DNA from: Atopobiaceae bacterium
GTDB lineage: Bacteria > Actinomycetota > Coriobacteriia > Coriobacteriales > Atopobiaceae
Length of the DNA stretch: 36,496 nucleotides
Assembly: GCA_017545665.1 (NCBI GenBank)
Contig: JAFWKQ010000109.1
Coordinates: 1 to 36,496 of the forward strand
Direction of reading: 5' to 3'
Part shown: positions 6,660 through 15,535 of the stretch, one piece after another
Layout: each line of letters begins with the position of its first letter
How positions within the stretch are numbered: position 1 is the first letter of the stretch
Notes under the pieces: model-generated
Databases searched by the model: none
Told to the model about the DNA's origin: nothing
Seen by the model: only the letters and a program-made list of their open reading frames with translations
Program-made: the position numbers and the translations under genes

Positions 6660-9212
6660 ATGCAAACAGCGAACAGGCGACATCTTATTATTCTGGTGAA
6701 TATTGCCGTGATGCTCGGAATCATATGCTTCGTTTTGCTGTACGCAAGACGGGTCGCTGACGATTCGATTGCTGCCGAGGTGGCCCAATTCGAGACGGCA
6801 ACCGTAACCATGGAGCAGGTAACGGCCAATTACCTCGAGAGCGAGCAGGACATCTGCAACAGCTGGACGAACTACATCAACAGCAAAACGATGACAATCG
6901 ACGAAGCGATATCGTTTATACGGGCTTCCCATGTGACGTCCGACGCAGCCGCCCACGTTGTTTTTACCGACGACGGCTCGCTTGAGGGACTCTCCACGCG
7001 CCCTAAGGCGGACACGAAGGACGACTATGCAGTATCGTACAAGGCAATTGGCCTTCCCATACGCGCTGACAAGCTCGTTGAGCAGGATGGTGGCATTAAC
7101 GTGTCACGTTCGTACACCAATCCCATGAACGGCATTCAGTCGCTGGCATTTTGCAACAGAATCTGGCTCGCAGACTCTAACGACGGGTCTAACCGCCGTG
7201 AGGCGGTTCTCCTACGCGTTATCCCCACGGAAAGACTCCAGGAAAAATGGGTGTTTCCCATCGACCGCTACAAAGATGCCGAGATATCGCTCATCGACAA
7301 CGACGGCAACTATATAATAAAGGGCTACGATTACAAGAACAGCAACTTCATTGAGTTCTACAAATCGTACAACCAAATCGACTCGGCGGGGGTGGCCGAG
7401 CTAAAGGAGCGCTTGGCTACGCAGGAAGGGTCCTTCTTCATGACCAACTCGCGTGGCGAAAAGTGTCTTATAGCGTATGTGCCAATCAGCGCGAACCGAG
7501 GCTGGACCTTAATGAACTACATCCTGGCGAGCAGCCTACACCATAGTACCGTCGACTGGCTCTTGGTTATTGGAGTTGCCTGCGCCTTGCTGTTTTTGCT
7601 CGTTTGCGACATGGCCTTTATGAATTGGTTTAACGTGCGCCTAAACGAGGCCGCAAAGGAGGCGGAAACGGCAAATCGTGCCAAGAGCGACTTTCTCTCA
7701 ACCATGTCCCACGACATCCGAACCCCCATGAACGCGATTCTTGGACTGACGACCATCGCACAGCGCAACGTCGACGATCCTGCCGTCGTTGAGGACAGTT
7801 TGCACAAGATCGGTCTTGCGAGTAGCCATCTGCTTACGCTCATCAACGATATTCTGGACATTTCCAAGGTGGAAAGCGGCAAGCTCTCTCTTACACCGGT
7901 CGTCTTTTCGATTGCGGAGGTGGCCGAGAATCTCGTCAACATCTCTCAGCCCATGGTTAAGGAAAAGGACATCGACTTCCACTTCCACGTTAACGCCATG
8001 GAGTACGAGTACCTCTATGCCGACCAACTGCGCATCAACCAAGTGTTTATTAATGTGTTGTCAAACTCCCTCAAGTACACCGAGCCTTGCGGAAGCGTTA
8101 TCGTCGACTTGCGTGAGCAGGAAGGCAAAACGTCTGACGAAGTGCGCTTGGTATATTGCGTGGCCGATACGGGCATCGGAATGAGCGAGGAGTTTATGGA
8201 GCGCATGTACGAGTCGTTCTCGCGACAAACCGACAGCCGTGTAGACAAGGTGCAGGGTACGGGACTCGGCTTGGCCATTACCAAGCAGATGGTCGACCTC
8301 ATGGAAGGCAAGATTGAATGCAAAAGCAAAGAGGGGGAGGGGACGACGTTTACCATCACCCTCGACGTGCCCATCGCTCAGCGCGAAGACGAGAAAATGA
8401 CGCTGGACTCCATAGGGGCCTTGATCGTCGATGACGACGAGGACCTTCTCCAAACCGCCAAGCTTGCGCTCGACTCGCTTGACGCCCACGCCGAGGTTGC
8501 CTCTTCGGGTTCGCAGGCGCTCGAGATGGTGAGGACGCGACATGACCTGCACGACGACTATAACGTCATTATCGTCGATTCGAAGATGCCTAACATGGAC
8601 GGAATCGAAACCGTGCGTCGCGTGCGCGCCATCGTTGGGGAGCAGATACCAATCATCGTCTCGGCATACGATTGGTCGGGCATCGAGGAGAGCGCAAAGG
8701 AAGCTGGTGTCGACGGGTTTGTTTCCAAGCCGTTCTTTAGGTCCACGTTGTACCGAACGATCAACGAACTACTGCACGTAACGTCGTCGCCAGTCGTTCG
8801 TGAAGACGATTATTCCGACATCGCGGGCATGCGCGTGCTCGTTGCCGAGGATAACGACCTCAACTGGCAGATATTCTCAACGCTGCTCGGCATGCACGGT
8901 ATTGAGGCTGTGCACGCCGAAAACGGCCAGATTGCAGTCGACATGCTCGCATCGTCGAAGCCGGGGGACTACGACCTCGTGTTTATGGACGTGCAAATGC
9001 CCGTCATGAATGGCATCGAGGCCACAAAGGCCATCCGGACGCTTCCCAACGAGCAAGTGTCGGCAATTCCGATTATCGCAACAACGGCTAACGCGTTTTC
9101 CGAGGATGTCACAGCGTGTTTGGATGCCGGCATGAACGGCCATATTGCAAAGCCGATTGAAATACAGTTTGTTTTGAAAGAGATCAGAAGGGTGAAGGAG
9201 AGCAAGTCATGA
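6660..9212 (+). CDS. Hybrid sensor histidine kinase with two receiver domains
   Basis: This 850-aa membrane kinase has a first transmembrane helix at about 8-28, a roughly 270-aa extracellular sensor with Cache-like composition, and a second helix at about 299-321. A HisKA domain follows with His351 in MSHDIRTPMNAI, then an ATPase domain with N box (NVLSNSLKYTE), G1 (DTGIGMS) and G2 (GTGLGLAI). Two receivers end the protein: Asp640 in VDSKMPNMDG and Asp777 in MDVQMPVMNG, each with the late Lys (SKPF, AKPI). No Hpt or output domain is present, so the phosphate must go to an unlinked partner or act by allostery. AAAAGG at 6648-6653 serves ATG 6660. Its TGA overlaps the ATG of the following binding protein by 4 bases, so the two are translationally coupled. 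Ligand unknown. Confidence 0.93.
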   Translation: MQTANRRHLIILVNIAVMLGIICFVLLYARRVADDSIAAEVAQFETATVTMEQVTANYLESEQDICNSWTNYINSKTMTIDEAISFIRASHVTSDAAAHVVFTDDGSLEGLSTRPKADTKDDYAVSYKAIGLPIRADKLVEQDGGINVSRSYTNPMNGIQSLAFCNRIWLADSNDGSNRREAVLLRVIPTERLQEKWVFPIDRYKDAEISLIDNDGNYIIKGYDYKNSNFIEFYKSYNQIDSAGVAELKERLATQEGSFFMTNSRGEKCLIAYVPISANRGWTLMNYILASSLHHSTVDWLLVIGVACALLFLLVCDMAFMNWFNVRLNEAAKEAETANRAKSDFLSTMSHDIRTPMNAILGLTTIAQRNVDDPAVVEDSLHKIGLASSHLLTLINDILDISKVESGKLSLTPVVFSIAEVAENLVNISQPMVKEKDIDFHFHVNAMEYEYLYADQLRINQVFINVLSNSLKYTEPCGSVIVDLREQEGKTSDEVRLVYCVADTGIGMSEEFMERMYESFSRQTDSRVDKVQGTGLGLAITKQMVDLMEGKIECKSKEGEGTTFTITLDVPIAQREDEKMTLDSIGALIVDDDEDLLQTAKLALDSLDAHAEVASSGSQALEMVRTRHDLHDDYNVIIVDSKMPNMDGIETVRRVRAIVGEQIPIIVSAYDWSGIEESAKEAGVDGFVSKPFFRSTLYRTINELLHVTSSPVVREDDYSDIAGMRVLVAEDNDLNWQIFSTLLGMHGIEAVHAENGQIAVDMLASSKPGDYDLVFMDVQMPVMNGIEATKAIRTLPNEQVSAIPIIATTANAFSEDVTACLDAGMNGHIAKPIEIQFVLKEIRRVKESKS

Positions 9213-10528
9213 GAAAGCTCGCCATACGTTGTTTGTCTATCTTGTCTGTTGCGTTCGTTCTGGTGGCGTTGGTGGCTTGTTCTGCCTCGCCAGGGTCATC
9301 TGCCACGTCTTCGGGGCAGTCGGGTGAGCAGAAGGGCTTCGTCCCATCGCTCGATACTGCCACGAAATGCAACATTTCCGTTGCGGGCAGCTACGACAAC
9401 TTCGAGGCGCTCGAAGCCGAGTTTCAGAAGTTCAACACGTATTACCCCAATGTCGAGCTTAACTACACCAAGATCGACGACTATAAGAACATCATCTCCA
9501 CCGTATTGGGCTCTGCTGATGCGCCCGACATCTATTTTGCGCAAGACTACATGTTGGAATCCAACAAGTACGACGTGCTGTTCGAGCATGCGGAGGACCT
9601 TTCGGACCCAGCGCTCAACATCGACTTGTCGTGCGTGCGCCCAAGTTTGCTGTGCAAGGATAAAAAGGGAGCGTGCCCCATGGCTCCCATCTTTGCGAGT
9701 ACATCAGGCATTCTCGTAAACGAGAACCTCTTCAAAAAGGAGGGAATCACCGTTCCGAAGAACTACGAGGAGCTGATGGCCGCGTGCGATGCGTTTAACA
9801 AGGCCGGTTATCCCACACCCATCCTGTGTCACAATGTGGCGTCTTCGTACGGCAACCTCATTGGCGAGCTCATGTACAGCGATGCCTCCAAACATACCGA
9901 GACGGTCGCGAAGCTCAACGCACTCGACCCCTCGGCTGGCGAATACATGAGGCCCGTCCTCCAAAAGACGGACGATATGATCAAGCGCAAGTGCATTAAC
10001 CTCGACGTTTGCAACGGACTTGAGGATGGCTACAATGCGTTGATCCTAAGGTTCTTCGAAGGCGATATACCCATGGCGCTGTGCTCTGCCGACACGGCGT
10101 CGGGTACGGCCAAGCGCGAGAGTATGTCTGAAGCGTTTACGGCCAATCCGTTCTCGTATGCCCTCTATCCGCTCACGCTCACGAGTGAGGGCGCCTGCCT
10201 TCTTGACAAGCCATCCGTGCAGTTCGCGGTAAACAAGGAGAGCAAGAATCTCAACATGGCGAACGAGTTCATGCGCTTTTTGATGAACACGCAAGAGCTC
10301 AACGACATCGCGAGCGCCAAACGCCTGCTCACGGTGACGTCCGATCTTGCCTACGACGGTATGTATGCACCGTTTAGCACCGTTGACCAAGCCCGAATTA
10401 TAGCGACCAACGAAGTCGGCCTGACGGATGAGGCCACTATCCAATACCGCGTTGCGGCCTACAAGGTCGCAAATGGTGAGGCGACGATCGACGAGGCAAT
10501 CGCAGGGTATGGAACGTATAAGCTGTAA
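9209..10528 (+). CDS. Extracellular solute-binding lipoprotein (family 1) coupled to the kinase
   Basis: The 439-aa product has a lipoprotein signal peptide with lipobox LVAC, lipidated Cys24, then a Ser/Gly-rich linker and a family-1 (sugar-type) binding protein. The opening strand before a YDNFEALEAEF helix, the DAPDIYF segment, the GILVNENLFKKEGI stretch and the C-terminal ANEFMRFLMN helix fit this fold. These proteins normally deliver oligosaccharides to ABC permeases, but no permease or ATPase gene is near. The ATGA overlap with the hybrid kinase suggests instead that it presents a ligand to the kinase's extracellular domain; this is inference from context. The gene ends at TAA 10528, followed by the hairpin at 10590-10635. 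The ligand cannot be told from sequence. Confidence 0.88.
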   Translation: MRKLAIRCLSILSVAFVLVALVACSASPGSSATSSGQSGEQKGFVPSLDTATKCNISVAGSYDNFEALEAEFQKFNTYYPNVELNYTKIDDYKNIISTVLGSADAPDIYFAQDYMLESNKYDVLFEHAEDLSDPALNIDLSCVRPSLLCKDKKGACPMAPIFASTSGILVNENLFKKEGITVPKNYEELMAACDAFNKAGYPTPILCHNVASSYGNLIGELMYSDASKHTETVAKLNALDPSAGEYMRPVLQKTDDMIKRKCINLDVCNGLEDGYNALILRFFEGDIPMALCSADTASGTAKRESMSEAFTANPFSYALYPLTLTSEGACLLDKPSVQFAVNKESKNLNMANEFMRFLMNTQELNDIASAKRLLTVTSDLAYDGMYAPFSTVDQARIIATNEVGLTDEATIQYRVAAYKVANGEATIDEAIAGYGTYKL

Positions 10529-10589
10529 GTAGGGCAATCGGCCAAACTTATTCGATTCCCAAATATGATGCCAAACCTAAATAGTCAGC

Positions 10590-10635
10590 AAGACAACGGG
10601 TCATTTGTCAAATTCCTTAGATGACCCGTTGTCTT
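10590..10635. terminator. 15-bp hairpin between convergent sensory operons
   Basis: AAGACAACGGGTCAT (10590-10604) pairs perfectly with 10621-10635 across a 16-nt loop. It sits between the ends of the binding-protein gene (plus) and the EAL gene (minus), so it probably terminates both. The loop holds another TTGTCA word related to the stem. Confidence 0.7.
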
Positions 10636-10681
10636 GTCAGACGCGATAATAGCGCAAGCCCTTTATACCGTGCAAGCACGC

Positions 10682-13141
10682 CTAGCGCAGACGCTCGTGA
10701 ATCTGCTGCTTGGGCATGGGCTTGCCAAAGTAGTAGCCCTGCATCTTGGAGCATCCGATTCTCGAGAGGAACCGGTATTGCTCACTTGTCTCCACGCCTT
10801 CGCATATGGTGTCAACGCCAAGGGCGGTTGCCATGCGCATGAGGTCGGTTAGAATCGTCTTTCCCTTGTCGTTCTCGTTGAACTTGCTTAGGAAGCTCAT
10901 GTCAAACTTGAGTAGGTCGAACTCGATGCTCTGCAACACATCAAGCGACGAGTAACCGCTGCCGAAGTCATCCATCCAAACGGGGAAGCCAAGGCTCCTA
11001 AATCGATCGATCTCACCCTTCATAAAGTCGAAGTCACTTCCTATGATGCTTTCGGTGATCTCGATGGAAAGGTCGCTCCGTCGTACTCCTGCGGCATCCA
11101 CGCGCTTTCGTATTTCTTCGACCATGTCGCATGAGTCGAAGTCCGAGCGGGAGAGGTTGATGGAGTGGGGTATGTTGGGAAGACCCAGCTCGCGCTGTTC
11201 GTGTATCTTCTCGATTACCCTGTCAAGCACGTACAGATCGATCTTATAAACGAGCCCGGCATTCTCTAGCGCAGGGATGAAGTCGTCCGGATTCAGGAAT
11301 CCACGCGTCGGATCTATCCAGCGGGACAAGGCCTCCTGATCGCAGACCCCACCGGTGGAAGCCTGGACGATGGGCTGGTAGTACACCTGTATCCAGCGCT
11401 CTTCCAACGCGCGGTCGAGGTTGTTTATTACGTGACGAACCGTATCGACGCGCCGAAGCATGGTGGCGTCAAAGAGCCTATACCCCGTTACGTACGTTCC
11501 TCGTTGCTGGTCGCATGCGTACTTTGCTCGGTCGCACGCGACGCTTGAAGGAACCTCTTCAAGCAAAAAACTATACACACCCACGCGAAGGGGCAATGTC
11601 TTGCCCTCGTTTGCCGTTTGTCTTCTCCTGAAAACCCTGGCAAGGCTCTTTTCCATGCCATCAAGGTCGCAGATTGCGGCAAACTGGTCCTGCCCAAAGC
11701 GACTGGTACGATGGGAGCCAAACTCATCCGCCAGGATATCGGCTGTCGCGCAAAGCAGGCGGTCGCCTTCGTCAAAGCCATACTGCTGGTTGAAGTGCTT
11801 CATGTCAACCAGATCGAAGTAGAGCAGCGCCGCGTCTTTACCGCTCTCCTTGAGGCACGCCCTTTCCCTGTCGCACAGGTCGAAGAAGTGCCGTTGGTTT
11901 GGCAGGCCGGTAAGCGCATCGGTGAGTGCCTTCTGGTTGAGTTCCTCTATGTTCTTCTGCAGTTGGCCTCGCATGTGCTCAAAAGAGGTGGTAAGGGCGC
12001 CCACCTCGTCGTGTCCCTTGTAGTCCAGCGCCGCATCGTAGTCACCCGTGGCGAGTCTTTGGGAGGCCGCGGTAAGGCGCTGCAGAGGGTTGGTGATGTA
12101 TCGCGTTAGCAGCAGAGCCACAATGCTAAGAACGCTCACTGCCAAGGTGGCTATTAGAAGTATCATGCTATTGAGACGATACGACGATGCGTTGACCTCA
12201 CGCGCAGGGGCGATAACCGCGAGCTTCATGCCGTTGGAGAGAGTGGTAAAGGAGAGTTGGCGCTCCTCGCCCTTGTGCGTATATCGAATGGGCTCGTCGC
12301 CACTGTCCTTTTGCCGGAGGATGTCGGGGCCCATAGAGGAGTCAAGCGCGCTGCCAGGGGGAAGCTCCGGATGATACACCACGTGCCCATACTCGTCTAT
12401 GAGGCAAACAAAGCCCGTGTCGTACACCTTAATGGAGCTCACCTGCGATATGAGCGTTTCCACGGGAATGTCCATGCCAAGCACGCCAACGAGGGCGCCT
12501 GCCTTGTATATGGGAATAAGATAGGAGCAGAGCTTTACCTCACCAAGAAAATGCGCTGTGTAGGGACCAACCCACGAAGGACGTCCGCGCTGTATGGGGG
12601 CGTAGTACCACATATAGTGCTCAAGGTCGTTTGCGTCAAACGTGCGCGCATCCAGTGATTCTCGCTCCTCAAAGCCGGACTTGCCTGCCCGAGAATAGAA
12701 GAAGCCGTGCTCGTTATTGCTTAGGTCTGGATTGAGGCAATAGTAGTAGGCCACGACACCATACGTATGAGACGCTATGATTGCTGCCTCGTCCTGCACC
12801 TCTGCGGTGTACTTTAAGAGGTATTCGTCAAGCTCGGGGCTCTGCTTGTGAGAATGAGAGGAGCCCTTGTCGCTCGATCCCACCACTCCCTGTTTAACCA
12901 GTACGGTGCTGTCCAACTTGTCTACCGCAACGCTTCCTGCCATCTCGGTGGATTGAGCGATGCTCTCCACGTATCGCTCCAACGATTTCTTGGTGTTTTG
13001 GCAAATGAGGCCGAGCGTTTGCGCAGAGCGATGGTCCGCTTCGGATTGAATGGTGTAGCGGCTTGCAAAGTAAACGCAGAGGATGGCAATAAGGACCCCG
13101 CCGATGCTGACTGCCGCTATTTTGAATCGAATCGAACGCAT
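10682..13141 (-). CDS. Membrane c-di-GMP phosphodiesterase: sensor-HAMP-degenerate GGDEF-EAL
   Basis: The 819-aa protein has a transmembrane helix near 8-28, an extracellular double-Cache-like sensor, a second helix near 332-356, HAMP, GGDEF and EAL domains. The GGDEF signature is FGQDQF (482-487), so Gly-Gly and the catalytic Glu are lost; the domain should not make c-di-GMP but may bind GTP. The EAL domain looks active: Glu603 in QEALSRW, the Asn of INLSRSDF, Glu of EITES, the DDFGSGYSS metal motif, Lys of LKFD, Glu of CEGVE and Gln of QGYYFGKP are all present. It should hydrolyse c-di-GMP in response to an external signal. It starts 11 bases after the end of the family-5 binding-protein gene and is surely co-transcribed with it. 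Targets of c-di-GMP are not seen in the window. Confidence 0.92.
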   Translation of the reverse strand: MRSIRFKIAAVSIGGVLIAILCVYFASRYTIQSEADHRSAQTLGLICQNTKKSLERYVESIAQSTEMAGSVAVDKLDSTVLVKQGVVGSSDKGSSHSHKQSPELDEYLLKYTAEVQDEAAIIASHTYGVVAYYYCLNPDLSNNEHGFFYSRAGKSGFEERESLDARTFDANDLEHYMWYYAPIQRGRPSWVGPYTAHFLGEVKLCSYLIPIYKAGALVGVLGMDIPVETLISQVSSIKVYDTGFVCLIDEYGHVVYHPELPPGSALDSSMGPDILRQKDSGDEPIRYTHKGEERQLSFTTLSNGMKLAVIAPAREVNASSYRLNSMILLIATLAVSVLSIVALLLTRYITNPLQRLTAASQRLATGDYDAALDYKGHDEVGALTTSFEHMRGQLQKNIEELNQKALTDALTGLPNQRHFFDLCDRERACLKESGKDAALLYFDLVDMKHFNQQYGFDEGDRLLCATADILADEFGSHRTSRFGQDQFAAICDLDGMEKSLARVFRRRQTANEGKTLPLRVGVYSFLLEEVPSSVACDRAKYACDQQRGTYVTGYRLFDATMLRRVDTVRHVINNLDRALEERWIQVYYQPIVQASTGGVCDQEALSRWIDPTRGFLNPDDFIPALENAGLVYKIDLYVLDRVIEKIHEQRELGLPNIPHSINLSRSDFDSCDMVEEIRKRVDAAGVRRSDLSIEITESIIGSDFDFMKGEIDRFRSLGFPVWMDDFGSGYSSLDVLQSIEFDLLKFDMSFLSKFNENDKGKTILTDLMRMATALGVDTICEGVETSEQYRFLSRIGCSKMQGYYFGKPMPKQQIHERLR

Positions 13142-13152
13142 GGCCCACGACC

Positions 13153-14826
13153 TTACTCATTTGGGGTGTCGGCAATGGACACTTCGCGATACTTGCACTT
13201 TACCGATCCGTTCCAAGTCGCCTGGACGCCGTTGGCCCTTGGGGACAATACGTACAGCCTTTGGCGAGAGAATAGGGGAATCCAAGCGGCGTCCTCCTGC
13301 ACGATGATGCGCTCCAGATCACGATACTCCTGCAACCTCAGTTTGGGATCGATTATGGAGCGAGCCTTTCGCACCCGTTCCATAATGTCTTCGCGGCCAT
13401 AGTTCAAGCTGCGGAAGGTTGTGTTCTCCTTGTTTCCGAAGAACGTATAGGCAAAGGTGTCGGGGTCGTCGTAGTCGGCGGTCCACATGGCCGTGTAGCA
13501 GCCAAGCTCGCCGCTCTTCCTCAGCCTCATGAAGTTGGCCTCGTCCAAGAGGATCACGGAAGCCCGAACGCCCACGTCCTTCCACATGGAAACAATGAGG
13601 TTCACCAGCTCCAATTCCCGTTGGTTGGAAGCCGAGTTAACGCTAAATTGCAGGTCGAACCCGTCTGAATAGCCAGCTTCGGCCAGTTGTTTGCGAGCGC
13701 GCTCGGGGCTAAAGGGTATCTCGGGGAGATCTGGATTGAAGCCGTAGAGACCGTGTGGATACAAGCCGTTCTCTACCGACCCAAAGCCGCTGTATATGGC
13801 ATCCAGCAGCATTTGTCGATCGAGCGCAAGCTGTAACGCTTTGCGTACGCGTACATCGTCGAGCGGAGTTACGTTTTCGTTGAGCGCAATATATACCGTT
13901 CCGATGCGTGGGACTTTGTAAAGCCTGTTTTGGTAGATGTCGCCATGGATAAAGAACTCGGTGTAGTTTCCCACCTCGTCCAGATCAAGAATGTCTATTT
14001 CGCCGTTCTCGAACATCGAGCGGCACTCCTCCGGATCCGAGACAAAGCGCAAGTTGAGGCCGTTTGCGCGGGGAGGGCTTTCCCAGCAGTTGGGGTTTGC
14101 CGTAAGGACAAGGCCTTCCTCGGGATTCCAGCTCTTCCATATGAAGGAACCCGTCCCAACGGTTGCCTGGGGATCGATTCCAAAGCGATCGCCGACCTCC
14201 TCCAATACCTTGGAGCTCAAGATAGATGCCCCTGGCATGGACAGACAGGCCAAGAACGCCTCGAATGGCTGCTCAAGAGTAATGGTAAAGTCGCGATCGT
14301 TGTGGATGACAAAACCCTCGAGCTCTTTAGCCGTGCCGTTTGTTAGGCGGTCGGCTCCTAGGATGGGGTTCGCGATGTCGCGGTTGCAGGATTTGGGATG
14401 GGTCAGAAGTCTTTTGAAGCTATAGAGCACGTCATGGGACGTGAGTGGTTGGCCGTTGGTGAACTTTACGCCCTCACGCAGGTGGAACGTGTACTCCTTC
14501 CCGTCGGGCGAAACCTCGTACGATTCGGCCAGGGAGGGCTCAATGCGCAGGCTGCCGTCTTGGTTCGTCTCGGTCTCCACCAGGCGATTGAATGCGTTGA
14601 TTGCCACCGTGTAATAGATGGTGGTGCACTGGAAGTCGTTGGTGTCGGGGACGTCCTCCACGGCGGAAACGAATTTCGAGGTGTCCGTACCGTTCTCGAC
14701 CGTGGGAGCATTTGCCGGGTCGTTTGCGCCATCTACCATAGGCGTGCAAGCGCAAAGCATGGTAACCGCTGGTGCTGCGGCCAACAGTAGGCTAAGAGCT
14801 TCTCTGCGAGTTGCAAAGGATCTCAT
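13153..14826 (-). CDS. Oligopeptide-type substrate-binding lipoprotein (family 5)
   Basis: The 557-aa product matches the DppA/OppA-type family 5: LAESYEVSPDGKEYTFHLRE early in the mature part, GVKFTNGQPLTSHDVLYSF, GTGSFIWKSW, and the later RKALQLALDR and AEAGYSDGF segments, in family order. The signal peptide ends in lipobox LCAC with lipidated Cys27; an RR pair at 7-8 ahead of the hydrophobic stretch may even allow Tat export. GGAG (14835-14832) serves ATG 14826. In a normal operon it would precede permease genes, but here the next gene, 11 bases away, is the EAL phosphodiesterase. It therefore probably works as the extracytoplasmic ligand receptor for that sensor (inference). The ligand may be a peptide, but the family also binds nickel, haem and other solutes. 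Confidence 0.9.
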   Translation of the reverse strand: MRSFATRREALSLLLAAAPAVTMLCACTPMVDGANDPANAPTVENGTDTSKFVSAVEDVPDTNDFQCTTIYYTVAINAFNRLVETETNQDGSLRIEPSLAESYEVSPDGKEYTFHLREGVKFTNGQPLTSHDVLYSFKRLLTHPKSCNRDIANPILGADRLTNGTAKELEGFVIHNDRDFTITLEQPFEAFLACLSMPGASILSSKVLEEVGDRFGIDPQATVGTGSFIWKSWNPEEGLVLTANPNCWESPPRANGLNLRFVSDPEECRSMFENGEIDILDLDEVGNYTEFFIHGDIYQNRLYKVPRIGTVYIALNENVTPLDDVRVRKALQLALDRQMLLDAIYSGFGSVENGLYPHGLYGFNPDLPEIPFSPERARKQLAEAGYSDGFDLQFSVNSASNQRELELVNLIVSMWKDVGVRASVILLDEANFMRLRKSGELGCYTAMWTADYDDPDTFAYTFFGNKENTTFRSLNYGREDIMERVRKARSIIDPKLRLQEYRDLERIIVQEDAAWIPLFSRQRLYVLSPRANGVQATWNGSVKCKYREVSIADTPNE

Positions 14827-14992
14827 GACGGCTCCACACGCAATTGGCTAATGGCTGAACCTATCGTACCTCACGTTCCGTCTTGCTTTGGGCTATATTT
14901 AAAAAATTCGACAATGTTTTGTTTGCAATAGACGGCACTTGCATGCTACTGTTCACGTTCGAGGCGTTTGGCTGGAAGGGGAGTGGTGTGGC

Positions 14993-15439
14993 GTGGACAA
15001 TATTGACAAGGGCATATTCATCTTCATAGCTCTTTTTGTTGTGGGGTTCCTTGCCATTTCGTACGTAAAAGGCTTTTTGGGCAAGCCGATGCGTCGCAAG
15101 CTCAAGGTACCGTTGGGCAGAGAAATCGTCGCGGTGCAGGTTGTGGATGGGGCGTGCCTTAAGCCCTACAAGTTCTCTCAGGCCTTTGAGGCCGAGACGG
15201 AATTGGAAGCAGACGGAGAGGTAGGCCTTCTGTTTAGGGGGAAGTTGTTCGGTATTGCCGATCCGTCGAACGACTATTCCAAAGTGTTGGCAAAGCTTAT
15301 GGGAGTAAACGACAAGGTCGTGGTTCAGGCAATGGTGCTTAGCATGGATGGCGACGGCAACCCCCTGGTGCAGATTATGCTTCCCGACGCAGGGTGGTTC
15401 AGGCGTGCGATCAAGCCTATATACCCAAAGCGCGGGTAA
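14993..15439 (+). CDS. Membrane-anchored protein of unknown function
   Basis: I do not recognise this family. GTG 14993 is chosen as start because an AAGGGGA ribosome site lies at 14976-14982 and the next residues (DNIDKGIFIF) lead straight into one transmembrane helix at about 7-25; the open frame reaches up to TTG 14939. The 148-aa product then has a basic patch (GKPMRRKLK) just inside the membrane and a roughly 110-aa cytosolic domain of alternating strands, with VPLGREIVAVQVVDG and a GLLFRGKLFGIAD segment, ending in a basic IKPIYPKRG tail. It is transcribed away from the binding-protein/EAL operon and converges on the TPM gene, with the long hairpin between. Single gene, no cysteines in a metal-site pattern. 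Confidence 0.7.
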   Translation: MDNIDKGIFIFIALFVVGFLAISYVKGFLGKPMRRKLKVPLGREIVAVQVVDGACLKPYKFSQAFEAETELEADGEVGLLFRGKLFGIADPSNDYSKVLAKLMGVNDKVVVQAMVLSMDGDGNPLVQIMLPDAGWFRRAIKPIYPKRG

Positions 15440-15440
15440 A

Positions 15441-15525
15441 TTGGCACACTTAAGCCAGGTATAACTGTGCCACCCTCAATCTTGGATTGAGGGTGGCACA
15501 GTTATACCTGGCTTAAGTGTGCCAA
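15441..15525. repeat. 41-bp perfect stem-loop between convergent genes
   Basis: Positions 15441-15481 pair perfectly with 15485-15525, leaving a 3-nt loop (TTG). Such a stem is far longer than a normal intrinsic terminator. It starts one base after the stop codon of the unknown membrane protein (15439) and ends 10 bases before the TPM gene stop, so it could terminate both transcripts. There is no T run on either side. Confidence 0.95.
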
Positions 15526-15535
15526 CCGGAAGGGC

